From: Clostridium_B lapidicellarium
GTDB taxonomy: Bacteria; Bacillota; Clostridia; Clostridiales; Clostridiaceae
Direction of reading: 5' to 3'
Assembly (NCBI RefSeq): GCF_041224415.1
Contig: NZ_JBGFFE010000002.1
Location: forward strand, 124,001-188,000
DNA length: 64,000 nucleotides
Each line of letters begins with the position of its first letter. Position 1 is the stretch's first letter. The translations under genes were made by a program, and so were the position numbers. Below are positions 8,653 through 16,925 of this stretch, one piece after another. The notes under the pieces were generated by a model. That model had not been told where the DNA came from. It did no database searches and saw nothing but the letters and a program-made list of their open reading frames with translations.

Positions 8653-10194
8653 ATGAAAAATACTAAATCCTCACAGACGGTAACAGCCATAGATGCAGGT
8701 TCCAATTATTTGAGAATGAGTATCGCCGATATAGATCCCGGCGGCCGCATCAATATTCTAGAAGATCTAATCAAACCTACAAATATAGGAAGAGATACCT
8801 TCTCAAAAGGTAGGATATCTGTAGATACCATTCACAATACCTGCAATGACATAAAAGGCTTCACACAGGTGATGAAGGATTATAAAATAAGAAATTGCAA
8901 GGCCGTATGCACCAGCGGAATACGGGAAGCTGAAAACAAGCAGTATATTTTAGAGCAGGTAAAATTAAGAACGGGAATAAAAATAGAAGATATAAATGTA
9001 TCACAAGAGCGTTTCTACATGATGAAAGCCCTAAAATACAATATATCTGAATTCAATTTCTTTGATAAAAAAACCACATTGGTGATAAGTATAACAACGG
9101 GTTCGGTAGAAGCCTCGATCTTTGAAAATAACAAGTTGAAATTTACGGAGCACATTCAAGCAGGATCCCTCAGGTTGAAAGAGACTTTTATAGGACTGGA
9201 AAATAAAATACTGGACTTTTCCAATTTAATGACAGAATACATAGAGAGCAAGCTGTACTGGATAAGGTCCAATACAAAGCATTTGAAAATAGAAAATCTC
9301 ATAATAATTGGAGGCGAAATACATACAATTGTGAATCTAATCAATCTCCGGGGCAATAATTCCAAAATGAAGAATGTGATACTTAAAAAAGATTTCAAAT
9401 CGCTGTACAATGAAATCAAAGGCATGACGGAAGAACAAATAATTTTTAAATACAAAATAAGTACCCAGAAAATAAAACTTCTGCTCCCCACAGTACTCCT
9501 GTTTAATTGTTTTCTTGAAATGGCAAATACGGATGTGATATACAATCCCGATATAACTTTAAGGCTCGGAGTACTCCAGGATCTTTCGGATAACATCTAC
9601 AATCTGCCGCGCAGGATAATGCTCACAGATGATATTTTAAGCTCCACAGATCACATTGCCAAAAAATATGGTATTGACAAAACTCACTCGGATTATGTGG
9701 GAAAAATCGCACTCTCAATATTTGATCAGACTTCAAGAATTCACAAGATGGGGGAACCGGAAAGGCTGTACCTTCAGGTATCCAGCAAGCTGCATGATGT
9801 AGGGCAATTCATAGATACAGTAAACCCTGAAATTCAATCCTACAATATAATAATAAATCAGGACATAATGGGATTTTCATACAGGGAATTGAACATAATA
9901 GCCAGCATAGCCAAATATCACTGGGACATAATACCAAAAGAAACAGATTATAATTATTCGATCTTAAATTCCAAAGACAAGATGATTACATCCATGCTGT
10001 CCGCCATTTTAAAATTATCCGAAGCACTTGATACATCCCATCTGCAGAAAATAACGGATATAAAACTTACAAGAAGCAGCGATACATTATTTTTCAATAT
10101 AGCATCAAAAAAAGACATAAGCCTTGAAGAATGGGCTTTTAATGGTAAAGCAAACTTTTTCCAGGAAGTCTTCGGCTTAAAACCAACAATTTAA
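8653..10194 (+). CDS. Degenerate Ppx/GppA-like protein with C-terminal HD domain
   Basis: A 513-residue Ppx/GppA homologue. The first glycine-rich loop (DAGSNYLRM) is kept, but the second, normally DIGGGSTE, reads SITTGSVE, and the catalytic SGNEEA segment reads SQERFY. Phosphatase activity is therefore doubtful. The C-terminal half has an intact HD motif (KLHDVGQ) and the late SEALDTSH block, so an HD phosphohydrolase or regulatory role is possible. I start it at ATG 8653 (GGAG 9 bases upstream) rather than the TTG at 8599, which lacks a ribosome site. It is 13 bases upstream of ppk1, clearly one operon. Confidence 0.75.
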   Translation: MKNTKSSQTVTAIDAGSNYLRMSIADIDPGGRINILEDLIKPTNIGRDTFSKGRISVDTIHNTCNDIKGFTQVMKDYKIRNCKAVCTSGIREAENKQYILEQVKLRTGIKIEDINVSQERFYMMKALKYNISEFNFFDKKTTLVISITTGSVEASIFENNKLKFTEHIQAGSLRLKETFIGLENKILDFSNLMTEYIESKLYWIRSNTKHLKIENLIIIGGEIHTIVNLINLRGNNSKMKNVILKKDFKSLYNEIKGMTEEQIIFKYKISTQKIKLLLPTVLLFNCFLEMANTDVIYNPDITLRLGVLQDLSDNIYNLPRRIMLTDDILSSTDHIAKKYGIDKTHSDYVGKIALSIFDQTSRIHKMGEPERLYLQVSSKLHDVGQFIDTVNPEIQSYNIIINQDIMGFSYRELNIIASIAKYHWDIIPKETDYNYSILNSKDKMITSMLSAILKLSEALDTSHLQKITDIKLTRSSDTLFFNIASKKDISLEEWAFNGKANFFQEVFGLKPTI

Positions 10195-10207
10195 GGAGGC
10201 TCAATTT

Positions 10208-12334
10208 ATGAGTAAATTTAACAAAAGTAAAAATTTTATAAATAGAGAGTTAAGCTGGATAGAATTCAACAAAAGGGTGCTGGAAGAATGTAGAGACACA
10301 AATCACCCTCTCTTTGAACGCCTGAGATTTCTCTCCATCACCTGTTCCAACTTGGATGAATTTTTCATGGTAAGAGTTGGTTCACTCATGGATCAGATAA
10401 AGGCAGGTTTCAATAAGAAAGATCCTGCAGGTCTGACACCAAAAGAACAACTGGTAAAGATACATTCAAACGTGACAAAATTAGTGTCAAAACAGTGCAG
10501 TTATTACAACCGTTCTTTAAAAATAGCCCTGGGAAAAGAGAATATAAAATTTCTGAAGCCGGGGGATTTGAATGAAGAACAGCGTGAATTCGTAAAAAAT
10601 TATTACCGTAGAAATGTTTTCCCTGTCCTGACTCCAATGCTTCTAGACAGCAGCAGCGCCTTCCCTCTCATATTAAACAAGAGTTTGAATATAGGACTTA
10701 TCATTGAAAAAAATGGGGAAAAGTCCTTTGCCACTGTGCAGGTACCTTCGGTGCTTCCCAGAATAGTAGTGCTGCCAGGTGAGGCGGATTTTGACATAAT
10801 ACTTCTGGAAGACATCATAAAAACCAACCTGAAAACCCTTTTTGGAAGCGACAATATACTTTCCTGCGGGTGTTACAGAATAACGAGAAATGCAGATATG
10901 ACCGTTGACGAAGAGGGAGCTGAAGATCTGCTCGAAGCCATAGAAGAATCCTTAAAGCAGCGTAAATGGGGAGCCGTAGTGAGGCTGGAAATTGAAAAGG
11001 GAATAAACAAGGATATAGTGAGGACACTCGAAAAAGAGATGGAAATATCCAAAATTCAGGAATATGCTTTGAATGTGCCTCTGGATCTAACTTTTTTAAA
11101 TAAGCTCATATCCATAAAAAAGTACAAGTACTTGTGCTATGAACCCATAAAACCGGTAAATCCCCTGAAAAATATGGAATATGAAGATATCTTCTCCGTC
11201 ATATCCAGAAAAGACATACTTCTAAGCCACCCCTACGAATCCTTTGAACCCGTTATAGAATTTATAAGGCAGGCAGCAGAAGATCCTTCAGTACTTGCCA
11301 TAAAGCAGGTGCTTTACAGGGTCAGCGGAAACTCTCCCATCGTAAAATCACTTATAAGAGCTGCTGAAAATGGAAAACAGGTCACAGTACTTGTAGAACT
11401 AAAGGCAAGGTTTGATGAAGAGAACAACATAATATGGGCTAAACAGCTGGAAAAAGCAGGATGCCATGTTATTTACGGACTGGTAGGGCTCAAAGTTCAC
11501 TGCAAATTAATACTTGTTGTCAGAAAAGAAAAGGACGGGATAAAAAGATACGTCCATATGGGTACCGGCAACTACAATGACGTAACTGCAAAAATATACA
11601 CGGATCTGGGTCTTTTCACGACGAACCCCTATTTCGGCCAGGACGCTTCCGTAATATTCAACATGCTTTCAGGTCATTCCATACCGAAAGAACTCAAGAA
11701 AACCTGTATAGCACCGCTTAACCTGAGGGAAAGGTTCCTGTACCTCATAGAACACGAAAGAGACAACGCTTTAAACGGCAAGCCGGCCAAAATAATTGCC
11801 AAAATGAACTCACTTGTAGACAGACATGTGATTGAAGCATTGTACGACGCTTCCTGTGCAGGAGTGAAGATCCGGTTAATTGTAAGAGGCATATGCTGTC
11901 TGAGGCCAAACATAAAGGGTGTAAGCGAGAATATAAGCGTGATAAGCATTGTAGGAAGATTTCTCGAACACAGCAGAATATATTACTTCTACAATAATGG
12001 AGAAGAAGATCTATACCTGTCCAGTGCAGACTGGATGAACAGGAACCTGGACAGGAGAGTTGAACTCTTATTTCCCATAGAAGATGCGGATGTAAAAAAT
12101 AAATTGAAAAGGATATTGAACACCCAGTTAAATGATACGATCAAGGCCAGAATGTTAAACAGCGACGGTTCCTATTCCCATATAGATAAGCGCGGCGGGA
12201 AAAAAGCCCTGGACAGCCAAAGAGTTTTTTACGAAACAACATTGGACGCACATAACAACTCCTTAAACAGGACGGAACGTTCCAAGAAAAAATGGCGGGA
12301 AGAAGGTTTTCAGGTACGCCAGCCCCAAAACTAA
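10208..12334 (+). CDS. ppk1: Polyphosphate kinase 1
   Basis: A 708-residue PPK1, close to the usual family length (about 690-720). It reversibly polymerises ATP gamma-phosphate into polyphosphate through a phosphohistidine. The N-terminal domain starts with the typical FINRELSWIEFNKRVLEE. The two PLD-like C-terminal domains contain the conserved VHMGTGNYN block with nearby histidines and the GRFLEHSRIYYF block. The gene begins after AAGGAGG, 13 bases behind the ppx-like gene. A strong bidirectional terminator follows directly. Confidence 0.95.
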   Translation: MSKFNKSKNFINRELSWIEFNKRVLEECRDTNHPLFERLRFLSITCSNLDEFFMVRVGSLMDQIKAGFNKKDPAGLTPKEQLVKIHSNVTKLVSKQCSYYNRSLKIALGKENIKFLKPGDLNEEQREFVKNYYRRNVFPVLTPMLLDSSSAFPLILNKSLNIGLIIEKNGEKSFATVQVPSVLPRIVVLPGEADFDIILLEDIIKTNLKTLFGSDNILSCGCYRITRNADMTVDEEGAEDLLEAIEESLKQRKWGAVVRLEIEKGINKDIVRTLEKEMEISKIQEYALNVPLDLTFLNKLISIKKYKYLCYEPIKPVNPLKNMEYEDIFSVISRKDILLSHPYESFEPVIEFIRQAAEDPSVLAIKQVLYRVSGNSPIVKSLIRAAENGKQVTVLVELKARFDEENNIIWAKQLEKAGCHVIYGLVGLKVHCKLILVVRKEKDGIKRYVHMGTGNYNDVTAKIYTDLGLFTTNPYFGQDASVIFNMLSGHSIPKELKKTCIAPLNLRERFLYLIEHERDNALNGKPAKIIAKMNSLVDRHVIEALYDASCAGVKIRLIVRGICCLRPNIKGVSENISVISIVGRFLEHSRIYYFYNNGEEDLYLSSADWMNRNLDRRVELLFPIEDADVKNKLKRILNTQLNDTIKARMLNSDGSYSHIDKRGGKKALDSQRVFYETTLDAHNNSLNRTERSKKKWREEGFQVRQPQN

Positions 12335-12378
12335 AATGTGATAGATTTCCGGTTTCATCCGGAAATCTATCACATTTT
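12333..12378. terminator. Bidirectional terminator, 20-bp stem
   Basis: A perfect 20-bp stem with a TTTCAT loop, flanked by A and T runs, ends both ppk1 (plus) and the first ECF operon (minus). Confidence 0.9.
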
Positions 12379-12391
12379 AATATTCAACACC

Positions 12392-13630
12392 TTAGTTCCT
12401 AAATATACTGCCGGACTGCTCCTTGAACATCTTGTAGGATTCCAGCGCCTCAGCACCTTGTTCAGTGGCAAAAGCATCATACCCGGCCTTCTGCCTGTCA
12501 TAGCTGAATCCTCCATCAACCTTGTAGCTCAAAAGTATGTCTATCAAATTTTTGCCGTTTTTAGTAAATTCACTGCCGGCAGGATCTATTCCATTACTGC
12601 AAAGAGCTATGATAACTTCGGATAAACTCTGGCTGTTTGCCGAACCCATAATGGAGGAATATTCTCCACTGCTGTCCTGCATAGAAGAAAGTCTTGAAAT
12701 TCCACTGTCTATAACCTGTTTCACATCTTCCCTGTTTTTATAAGGTGCCAGAGCTGTAAGGGCCATGGCCGTCATATCCGGATCCGCTTTAGCTTCACTG
12801 CTTGGATCATAGTTCCAGCCATTATCTGCCGTCCTTGCAGCTATTATTTTATCTATAAATTTATCTCTGGTAAAAAGTGCATTGTCCGGTACGTCATAAT
12901 TTCCGGAATTCAAGGCCATAAGTCCGTATACATATGCATTTATGCCCTGGTTGTTCATGTCCGCATTATTATATACTTTTTCCACTAAATTCTTTCCCTC
13001 AAAATTTGCAGGATTCTGTCCTATAGAAGATAACACAATTGTCATTCTCTCATAATCCATGGGAGTAAGGGAACCTTCCTGAGCCGAATTCAACTTATTT
13101 TTAAGGGATTCAATGTAACTCGAAGGAACTTCTTTTCCGTCTTTATACACCAGCAATGCCTGCCAGTCATCTTTAATCCCGTCTTTCAAAATTTTGTCCA
13201 CGGTGCCGTCAAGTAAACTATCCACCTGGGATTTATAATTATAATCCTGGGAAGCAGGCTTGAATTGGAAAGTACATTTTGCAGTATTTTTCAAATATCT
13301 ATTTCCTATGGAATGAACTCTGCCGCCTACATTTAAAGTATAGGTTTCTCCCTGCTTATAGCCGTCTTCCGGTGCAATCACTTCTACCTTGTTGCTGTCC
13401 AGTAATTTTATACCTGCATTCACGGCATTTCCACTGCTGTCTGTTACAGTAATGGAATTTTTGGTCTCTTCATCAAAACCTACAGGCCTATTGAACTTTA
13501 TAGTCCATGTTTTATTGGGATCAGTTATGGACTTATCTACGGAAGCAGCTTTTACCAGCAAAGGCTGAGCTGCTAAAACTGAAGCTACAGCCGTACTCAA
13601 AACAGCATATTTTATTCTTGATCTTAACAT
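12392..13630 (-). CDS. Secreted Ig-like plus alpha/alpha-toroid protein (transcobalamin alpha-domain-like)
   Basis: A 412-residue exported protein: signal peptide (residues 1-28, cut near VKAAS), an SbsA-type bacterial Ig-like domain (about 35-125), then an alpha/alpha-toroid domain (about 135-405) of the superfamily that holds prenyltransferases, squalene cyclases and the cobalamin-binding domain of intrinsic factor/transcobalamin. The toroid has repeated helical-hairpin blocks such as DDWQAL, ADNGWNYD and ATEQGAEALE. It is the last gene of the ECF operon and a paralogue of the toroid of the gene at 27020. The generic label prenyltransferase is unlikely because the protein is secreted and lies beside DUF4430 and ECF genes. 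Ligand: probably a corrinoid (inference). Confidence 0.75.
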   Translation of the reverse strand: MLRSRIKYAVLSTAVASVLAAQPLLVKAASVDKSITDPNKTWTIKFNRPVGFDEETKNSITVTDSSGNAVNAGIKLLDSNKVEVIAPEDGYKQGETYTLNVGGRVHSIGNRYLKNTAKCTFQFKPASQDYNYKSQVDSLLDGTVDKILKDGIKDDWQALLVYKDGKEVPSSYIESLKNKLNSAQEGSLTPMDYERMTIVLSSIGQNPANFEGKNLVEKVYNNADMNNQGINAYVYGLMALNSGNYDVPDNALFTRDKFIDKIIAARTADNGWNYDPSSEAKADPDMTAMALTALAPYKNREDVKQVIDSGISRLSSMQDSSGEYSSIMGSANSQSLSEVIIALCSNGIDPAGSEFTKNGKNLIDILLSYKVDGGFSYDRQKAGYDAFATEQGAEALESYKMFKEQSGSIFRN

Positions 13631-13678
13631 TACATTTCCCCTCCATTTATAATTATTTTAAAAGATGTAGTTTAATTA

Positions 13679-14386
13679 TTACATACCATTTTTAACATAT
13701 TTCCACATTACAGAGTCCCCGTTTTTCAATACATACTGTCCACTCCCCACATTGGACTTTGTAAACTGGGATTGTCCTTTCTTTTTAACATAAAAACACC
13801 ATCCGGACATCGGTCCCTCTGCTCTCTCCTTCAATCCACCTATATCTGAAAAATAAATTGTCGAGCCGCTTCCCCTGGTAGTATAACTCATTTTAGCCGC
13901 ATCAAGGGCTTTTTGAGTCGCATATCCCACAGTTTGCCCATCTACGCCTTGTATACTTTTCTGGAAAATGACCTTATTTCCGTGAACTGCATCAATTATC
14001 TCAAGAGAGGACTGGTTATCCGATTTCTGAGAGTTAACAGCAGATGTACCGGAATTTTTAGAAGAACTTCCCTTATTTAAAGAAGTTTGTCCATTTTTGC
14101 CATTCGACTTTGAAACACCCTTGGAACTACTGGAACCTGATGCATTAGATAATTTACCGGATGCAGCGGAGTTTTCTCCATTTTCACCGGCACCATTAGC
14201 ACTGCCTTGATTTTCCCCACCAGTTTGAATTGTACCACTGGATTTATTTGGAGTCTTTTCGGCACTCATCTGTTTGTTTGAAATAGTGCTCGTATATATA
14301 CTCTGAGCTTTAATTGCAAGGGCGAATATAACAACACATATCGCCACAGCAGCAATTATTATAAATTTTTTCTTTTTGCTTTTCAT
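13679..14386 (-). CDS. Membrane-anchored DUF4430 (transcobalamin C-terminal-like) protein
   Basis: A 235-residue protein with an uncleaved N-terminal membrane helix (residues 7-25), a Ser/Gly/Asn-rich flexible linker (about 35-125) and one DUF4430 domain (about 130-235) showing TVGYATQKALD, SGWCFYVKKKG and the final GDSVMWKY. DUF4430 corresponds to the small beta domain that closes over cobalamin in intrinsic factor/transcobalamin. The neighbouring toroid gene would supply the other half. It lies 17 bases after the S-component stop, so it is co-transcribed. Confidence 0.8.
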   Translation of the reverse strand: MKSKKKKFIIIAAVAICVVIFALAIKAQSIYTSTISNKQMSAEKTPNKSSGTIQTGGENQGSANGAGENGENSAASGKLSNASGSSSSKGVSKSNGKNGQTSLNKGSSSKNSGTSAVNSQKSDNQSSLEIIDAVHGNKVIFQKSIQGVDGQTVGYATQKALDAAKMSYTTRGSGSTIYFSDIGGLKERAEGPMSGWCFYVKKKGQSQFTKSNVGSGQYVLKNGDSVMWKYVKNGM

Positions 14387-14403
14387 CAGTATTTCTCCCC
14401 CAT

Positions 14404-15093
14404 CTATTGAATTATCTTACTTATGATAAGTCTTCTCTTATAACGCCGCAGTATCGGTAAAAACCTCTTGTAAAATACAATTGAAAATACAAAGGAACTT
14501 ACCCCGTGTATTATATCAAAAGTCAATCCTGAGGCATAGGCGGCTAAAATAGTTTTTAAATTCACAGGTTTTATAAAAGTCAGTATATACTGTATATTCA
14601 TGATCCAGTCAAACATAAAACCAAATAGGAAACACAAGATGGAAAATTTAAGAGTTGAAATCTCTACACTCCTTTTTCCCAATATTCCTGAAATAATCCC
14701 AACAAGTCCCCATGAAAACATCTGCCATGGAGTCCAGGGACCCTGCCCAAAAAATATATCCGATAAAAATGCAGTAGTACTTCCAATCAAAAATCCCTCA
14801 TAGGGTCCGAACACAAAACCGGAAATAGCTACCAGGAAGGTAACAGGCTGTACATTTGGTATAAGAGCAAATATTATCCTGGAAATAGCTGCAAAAGCAC
14901 TTAAAGTAGCTATAATGGCAATTTCCTTGGTACCTGCATGACTTTTTTCAAAATAAAAATAACTCATAAAAAGGATTGCAAAAACACCTATCATACACAC
15001 AAGTGAAATTCCGGTCTGAAAACTGCTTTTAACTGTAAGTACCATAAGTACTGCAATTATAAGGGAAGTGACTATTATAATTGATTTTTTCAT
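14404..15093 (-). CDS. ECF transporter substrate-binding (S) component, paralogue 1
   Basis: A 229-residue membrane protein with about six helices. The block SRIIFALIPNVQPVTFLVAI and the GPYEGFLIG and GQGPWTPWQMFSWGLVG segments are typical of ECF S components; that last block is characteristic of putative cobalamin/queuosine-type S proteins. I start it at ATG 15093, whose ATGA overlaps the ATPase stop, rather than the GTG at 15102. It is clearly homologous over its full length to the S protein at 29722. The corrinoid substrate is inferred from the transcobalamin-like partners and the B12 riboswitches of the paralogous locus. Confidence 0.8.
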   Translation of the reverse strand: MKKSIIIVTSLIIAVLMVLTVKSSFQTGISLVCMIGVFAILFMSYFYFEKSHAGTKEIAIIATLSAFAAISRIIFALIPNVQPVTFLVAISGFVFGPYEGFLIGSTTAFLSDIFFGQGPWTPWQMFSWGLVGIISGILGKRSVEISTLKFSILCFLFGFMFDWIMNIQYILTFIKPVNLKTILAAYASGLTFDIIHGVSSFVFSIVFYKRFLPILRRYKRRLIISKIIQ

Positions 15094-16724
15094 ATTGAAC
15101 ACCTTTCCAGAGCTTCCTTTAGGGTAAATATACTATTATCCCTGTCTCTCAGCAGTTTGTTCATAGAAGTCGTATAAAATATCCCGTCTCCCAGTACTTT
15201 TTTCTTATCTCCATCTGCCACGATGCTTCCATTGAACATGATCATATATCTTCTGCAAAAATTACTGGCAAAATCCGTGTCATGAGTTACAAGCACAATA
15301 GAAGTGCCTTTTTTGTTTAAATTCTGAAGCAATTTCCCCAATTTATATTTCAGACCGCTTTCAAGGCCTCTTGTAGGTTCATCCAAAAAGACAACGTCAG
15401 GTTGTAATACAAGTACAGAGGCTATAGCCACTCTCTGCTTCTGGCCCCCGCTTAAATCTCTCGGATTCTTATCCTTCAAGTCATATATCTCAAGTTCCCT
15501 CAAAATATTTTCCACTACTTTTTCATCGTATATTCCATAATTGTCCATAGTAAATCTGACTTCATCATAAACACTATTCTTTGAGAGATAGTCATTGGGA
15601 TTCTGTGATACATAGCCTATATGCCTGGCTATCAGTCTTATATCCATTTTTGCAGCATCTTTTCCGTAAATCTTTATAGTACCTTCATATTTTTTAAGTC
15701 CCAGAATGGTTTTAAGAAGCGTGCTCTTTCCGGCACCGTTGGCCCCCATTATTGCAATAAATTCACCCTTTTTTACAGTAAAGCCAACATCCTTCAATAC
15801 CTGTTTGGAACCATATTTGCAATTAAGTTTTTTAACGGAAAGAATTTCATTTTTGTCACCCTGAATTTCATCTGCAGCAACTTCATTTTCCGGTTTCACA
15901 TTCAGTGAGCTGTTCAATATTTTCACCCGGGCATCTTTAAAATTATCGGGCATATTCTCAAAACCCATTTTCTTGAAAAATTTGAGATAATCAGGCATAA
16001 ACATAAACTGCCTTTTGTTACAATTATAATAAAAATCCTTTTTATTTTCAAACAATTCCAAAATACCATTATCCATCACGGCTATGGAATCCACAGTGTC
16101 AAACCACCTGTTAACCCTCTGTTCTATCACTATTATGGTTATTCCCAGCTCTTCATTTATTTTTTTCACAATATTCAGCATTTCCTCTGCAGAAGAAGGA
16201 TCCAGCTGTGAAGTTGGTTCGTCTAATATTATACAATCCGGCATATACACCAGGGCAGAGGCCACTGCTACTTTCTGTTTTTCCCCTCCTGACAGAGAAG
16301 CTATATCCCTGTCGGCAAGGTGAAGTATTCCTGAAAACTGAAGAGCCTCGTAGACCCTCCTCTTTATTATATCTTCTTCAACCCCTATATTCTCAAGTCC
16401 AAAAGCCACTTCCCTATGAACTTTGTTCATCATAAGCTGTATTTCAGGATCCTGAAATACCATGGTTACCTTTTCTGCTCTCTCCCTGTGGCTCATATCT
16501 TTCAAAGACCTTCCGCCTATTTTTATTTCTCCCCCTATGCTTCCGCCGTAAAAATTGGGCACCGTTCCCGCTATGGCCCTTGCAAGGGTTGATTTTCCCG
16601 AGCCCGATCTGCCCGTTATCATCAAAAAGTCATTTTTCTCAAGATGCAGATTAACATTTTTCAGGGTTTTTTCCCTCTCCATGGGATAAGCAAAATTCAA
16701 ATTGTTAATTTCTATATATGCCAT
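15090..16724 (-). CDS. ECF transporter fused two-domain ATPase (A1-A2), paralogue 1
   Basis: A 544-residue cytoplasmic energising subunit with two nucleotide-binding domains. NBD1 has Walker A GRSGSGKS, signature LSGGEKQ and Walker B CIILDEPT; NBD2 has GANGAGKS, LSGGQKQ and VVFLDEPT. A linker at about residues 250-300 joins them. I use ATG 16724 (AGGAGAGGG upstream), matching the start of its paralogue at 32036, not the ATG at 16742. The operon has S, DUF4430 and toroid genes but no T (transmembrane coupling) gene, so it must borrow one, most likely the product of 32014-32916. Confidence 0.9.
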   Translation of the reverse strand: MAYIEINNLNFAYPMEREKTLKNVNLHLEKNDFLMITGRSGSGKSTLARAIAGTVPNFYGGSIGGEIKIGGRSLKDMSHRERAEKVTMVFQDPEIQLMMNKVHREVAFGLENIGVEEDIIKRRVYEALQFSGILHLADRDIASLSGGEKQKVAVASALVYMPDCIILDEPTSQLDPSSAEEMLNIVKKINEELGITIIVIEQRVNRWFDTVDSIAVMDNGILELFENKKDFYYNCNKRQFMFMPDYLKFFKKMGFENMPDNFKDARVKILNSSLNVKPENEVAADEIQGDKNEILSVKKLNCKYGSKQVLKDVGFTVKKGEFIAIMGANGAGKSTLLKTILGLKKYEGTIKIYGKDAAKMDIRLIARHIGYVSQNPNDYLSKNSVYDEVRFTMDNYGIYDEKVVENILRELEIYDLKDKNPRDLSGGQKQRVAIASVLVLQPDVVFLDEPTRGLESGLKYKLGKLLQNLNKKGTSIVLVTHDTDFASNFCRRYMIMFNGSIVADGDKKKVLGDGIFYTTSMNKLLRDRDNSIFTLKEALERCSI

Positions 16725-16793
16725 ATTCCCTCTCCTCGCCATTTAATACCGGCAGTCAATAAAATATCATTTTATTAAAATTTTTTGCAAATA

Positions 16794-16815
16794 AAAAGAC
16801 CCATCAGGGTCTTTT
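16794..16815 (-). terminator. Terminator hairpin in the leader of ECF operon 1
   Basis: A 9-bp perfect stem with a four-base loop followed by TTTTTATTT on the minus strand. It lies downstream of the CoA-transferase gene, but also about 45-60 bases after the promoter at 16865-16893, so it could attenuate the ECF operon. Confidence 0.8.
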
Positions 16816-16864
16816 ACTTATATTATACTCAATATAATTATTTATATTTATCCCTCTATTTTTA

Positions 16865-16893
16865 AGTATAAAATATAAATTTTACTCAGTCAA
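16865..16893 (-). promoter_or_regulatory. Promoter of ECF operon 1
   Basis: On the minus strand: TTGACT (16888-16893), a 17-bp spacer, and TATACT (16865-16870). It matches the promoter of the riboswitch-controlled operon (41194-41222) at 34 of 41 positions in my hand alignment starting at the -35. Confidence 0.7.
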
Positions 16894-16925
16894 TAGATAT
16901 CAGCTGTATAACCCAAAGCCTTTTT

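Noticed and set aside
12392..13630. Annotation as prenyltransferase or squalene cyclase
   Set aside because: The alpha/alpha toroid gives such hits, but the protein is secreted, lacks a visible Asp-rich cyclase site, and sits with DUF4430 and ECF genes.
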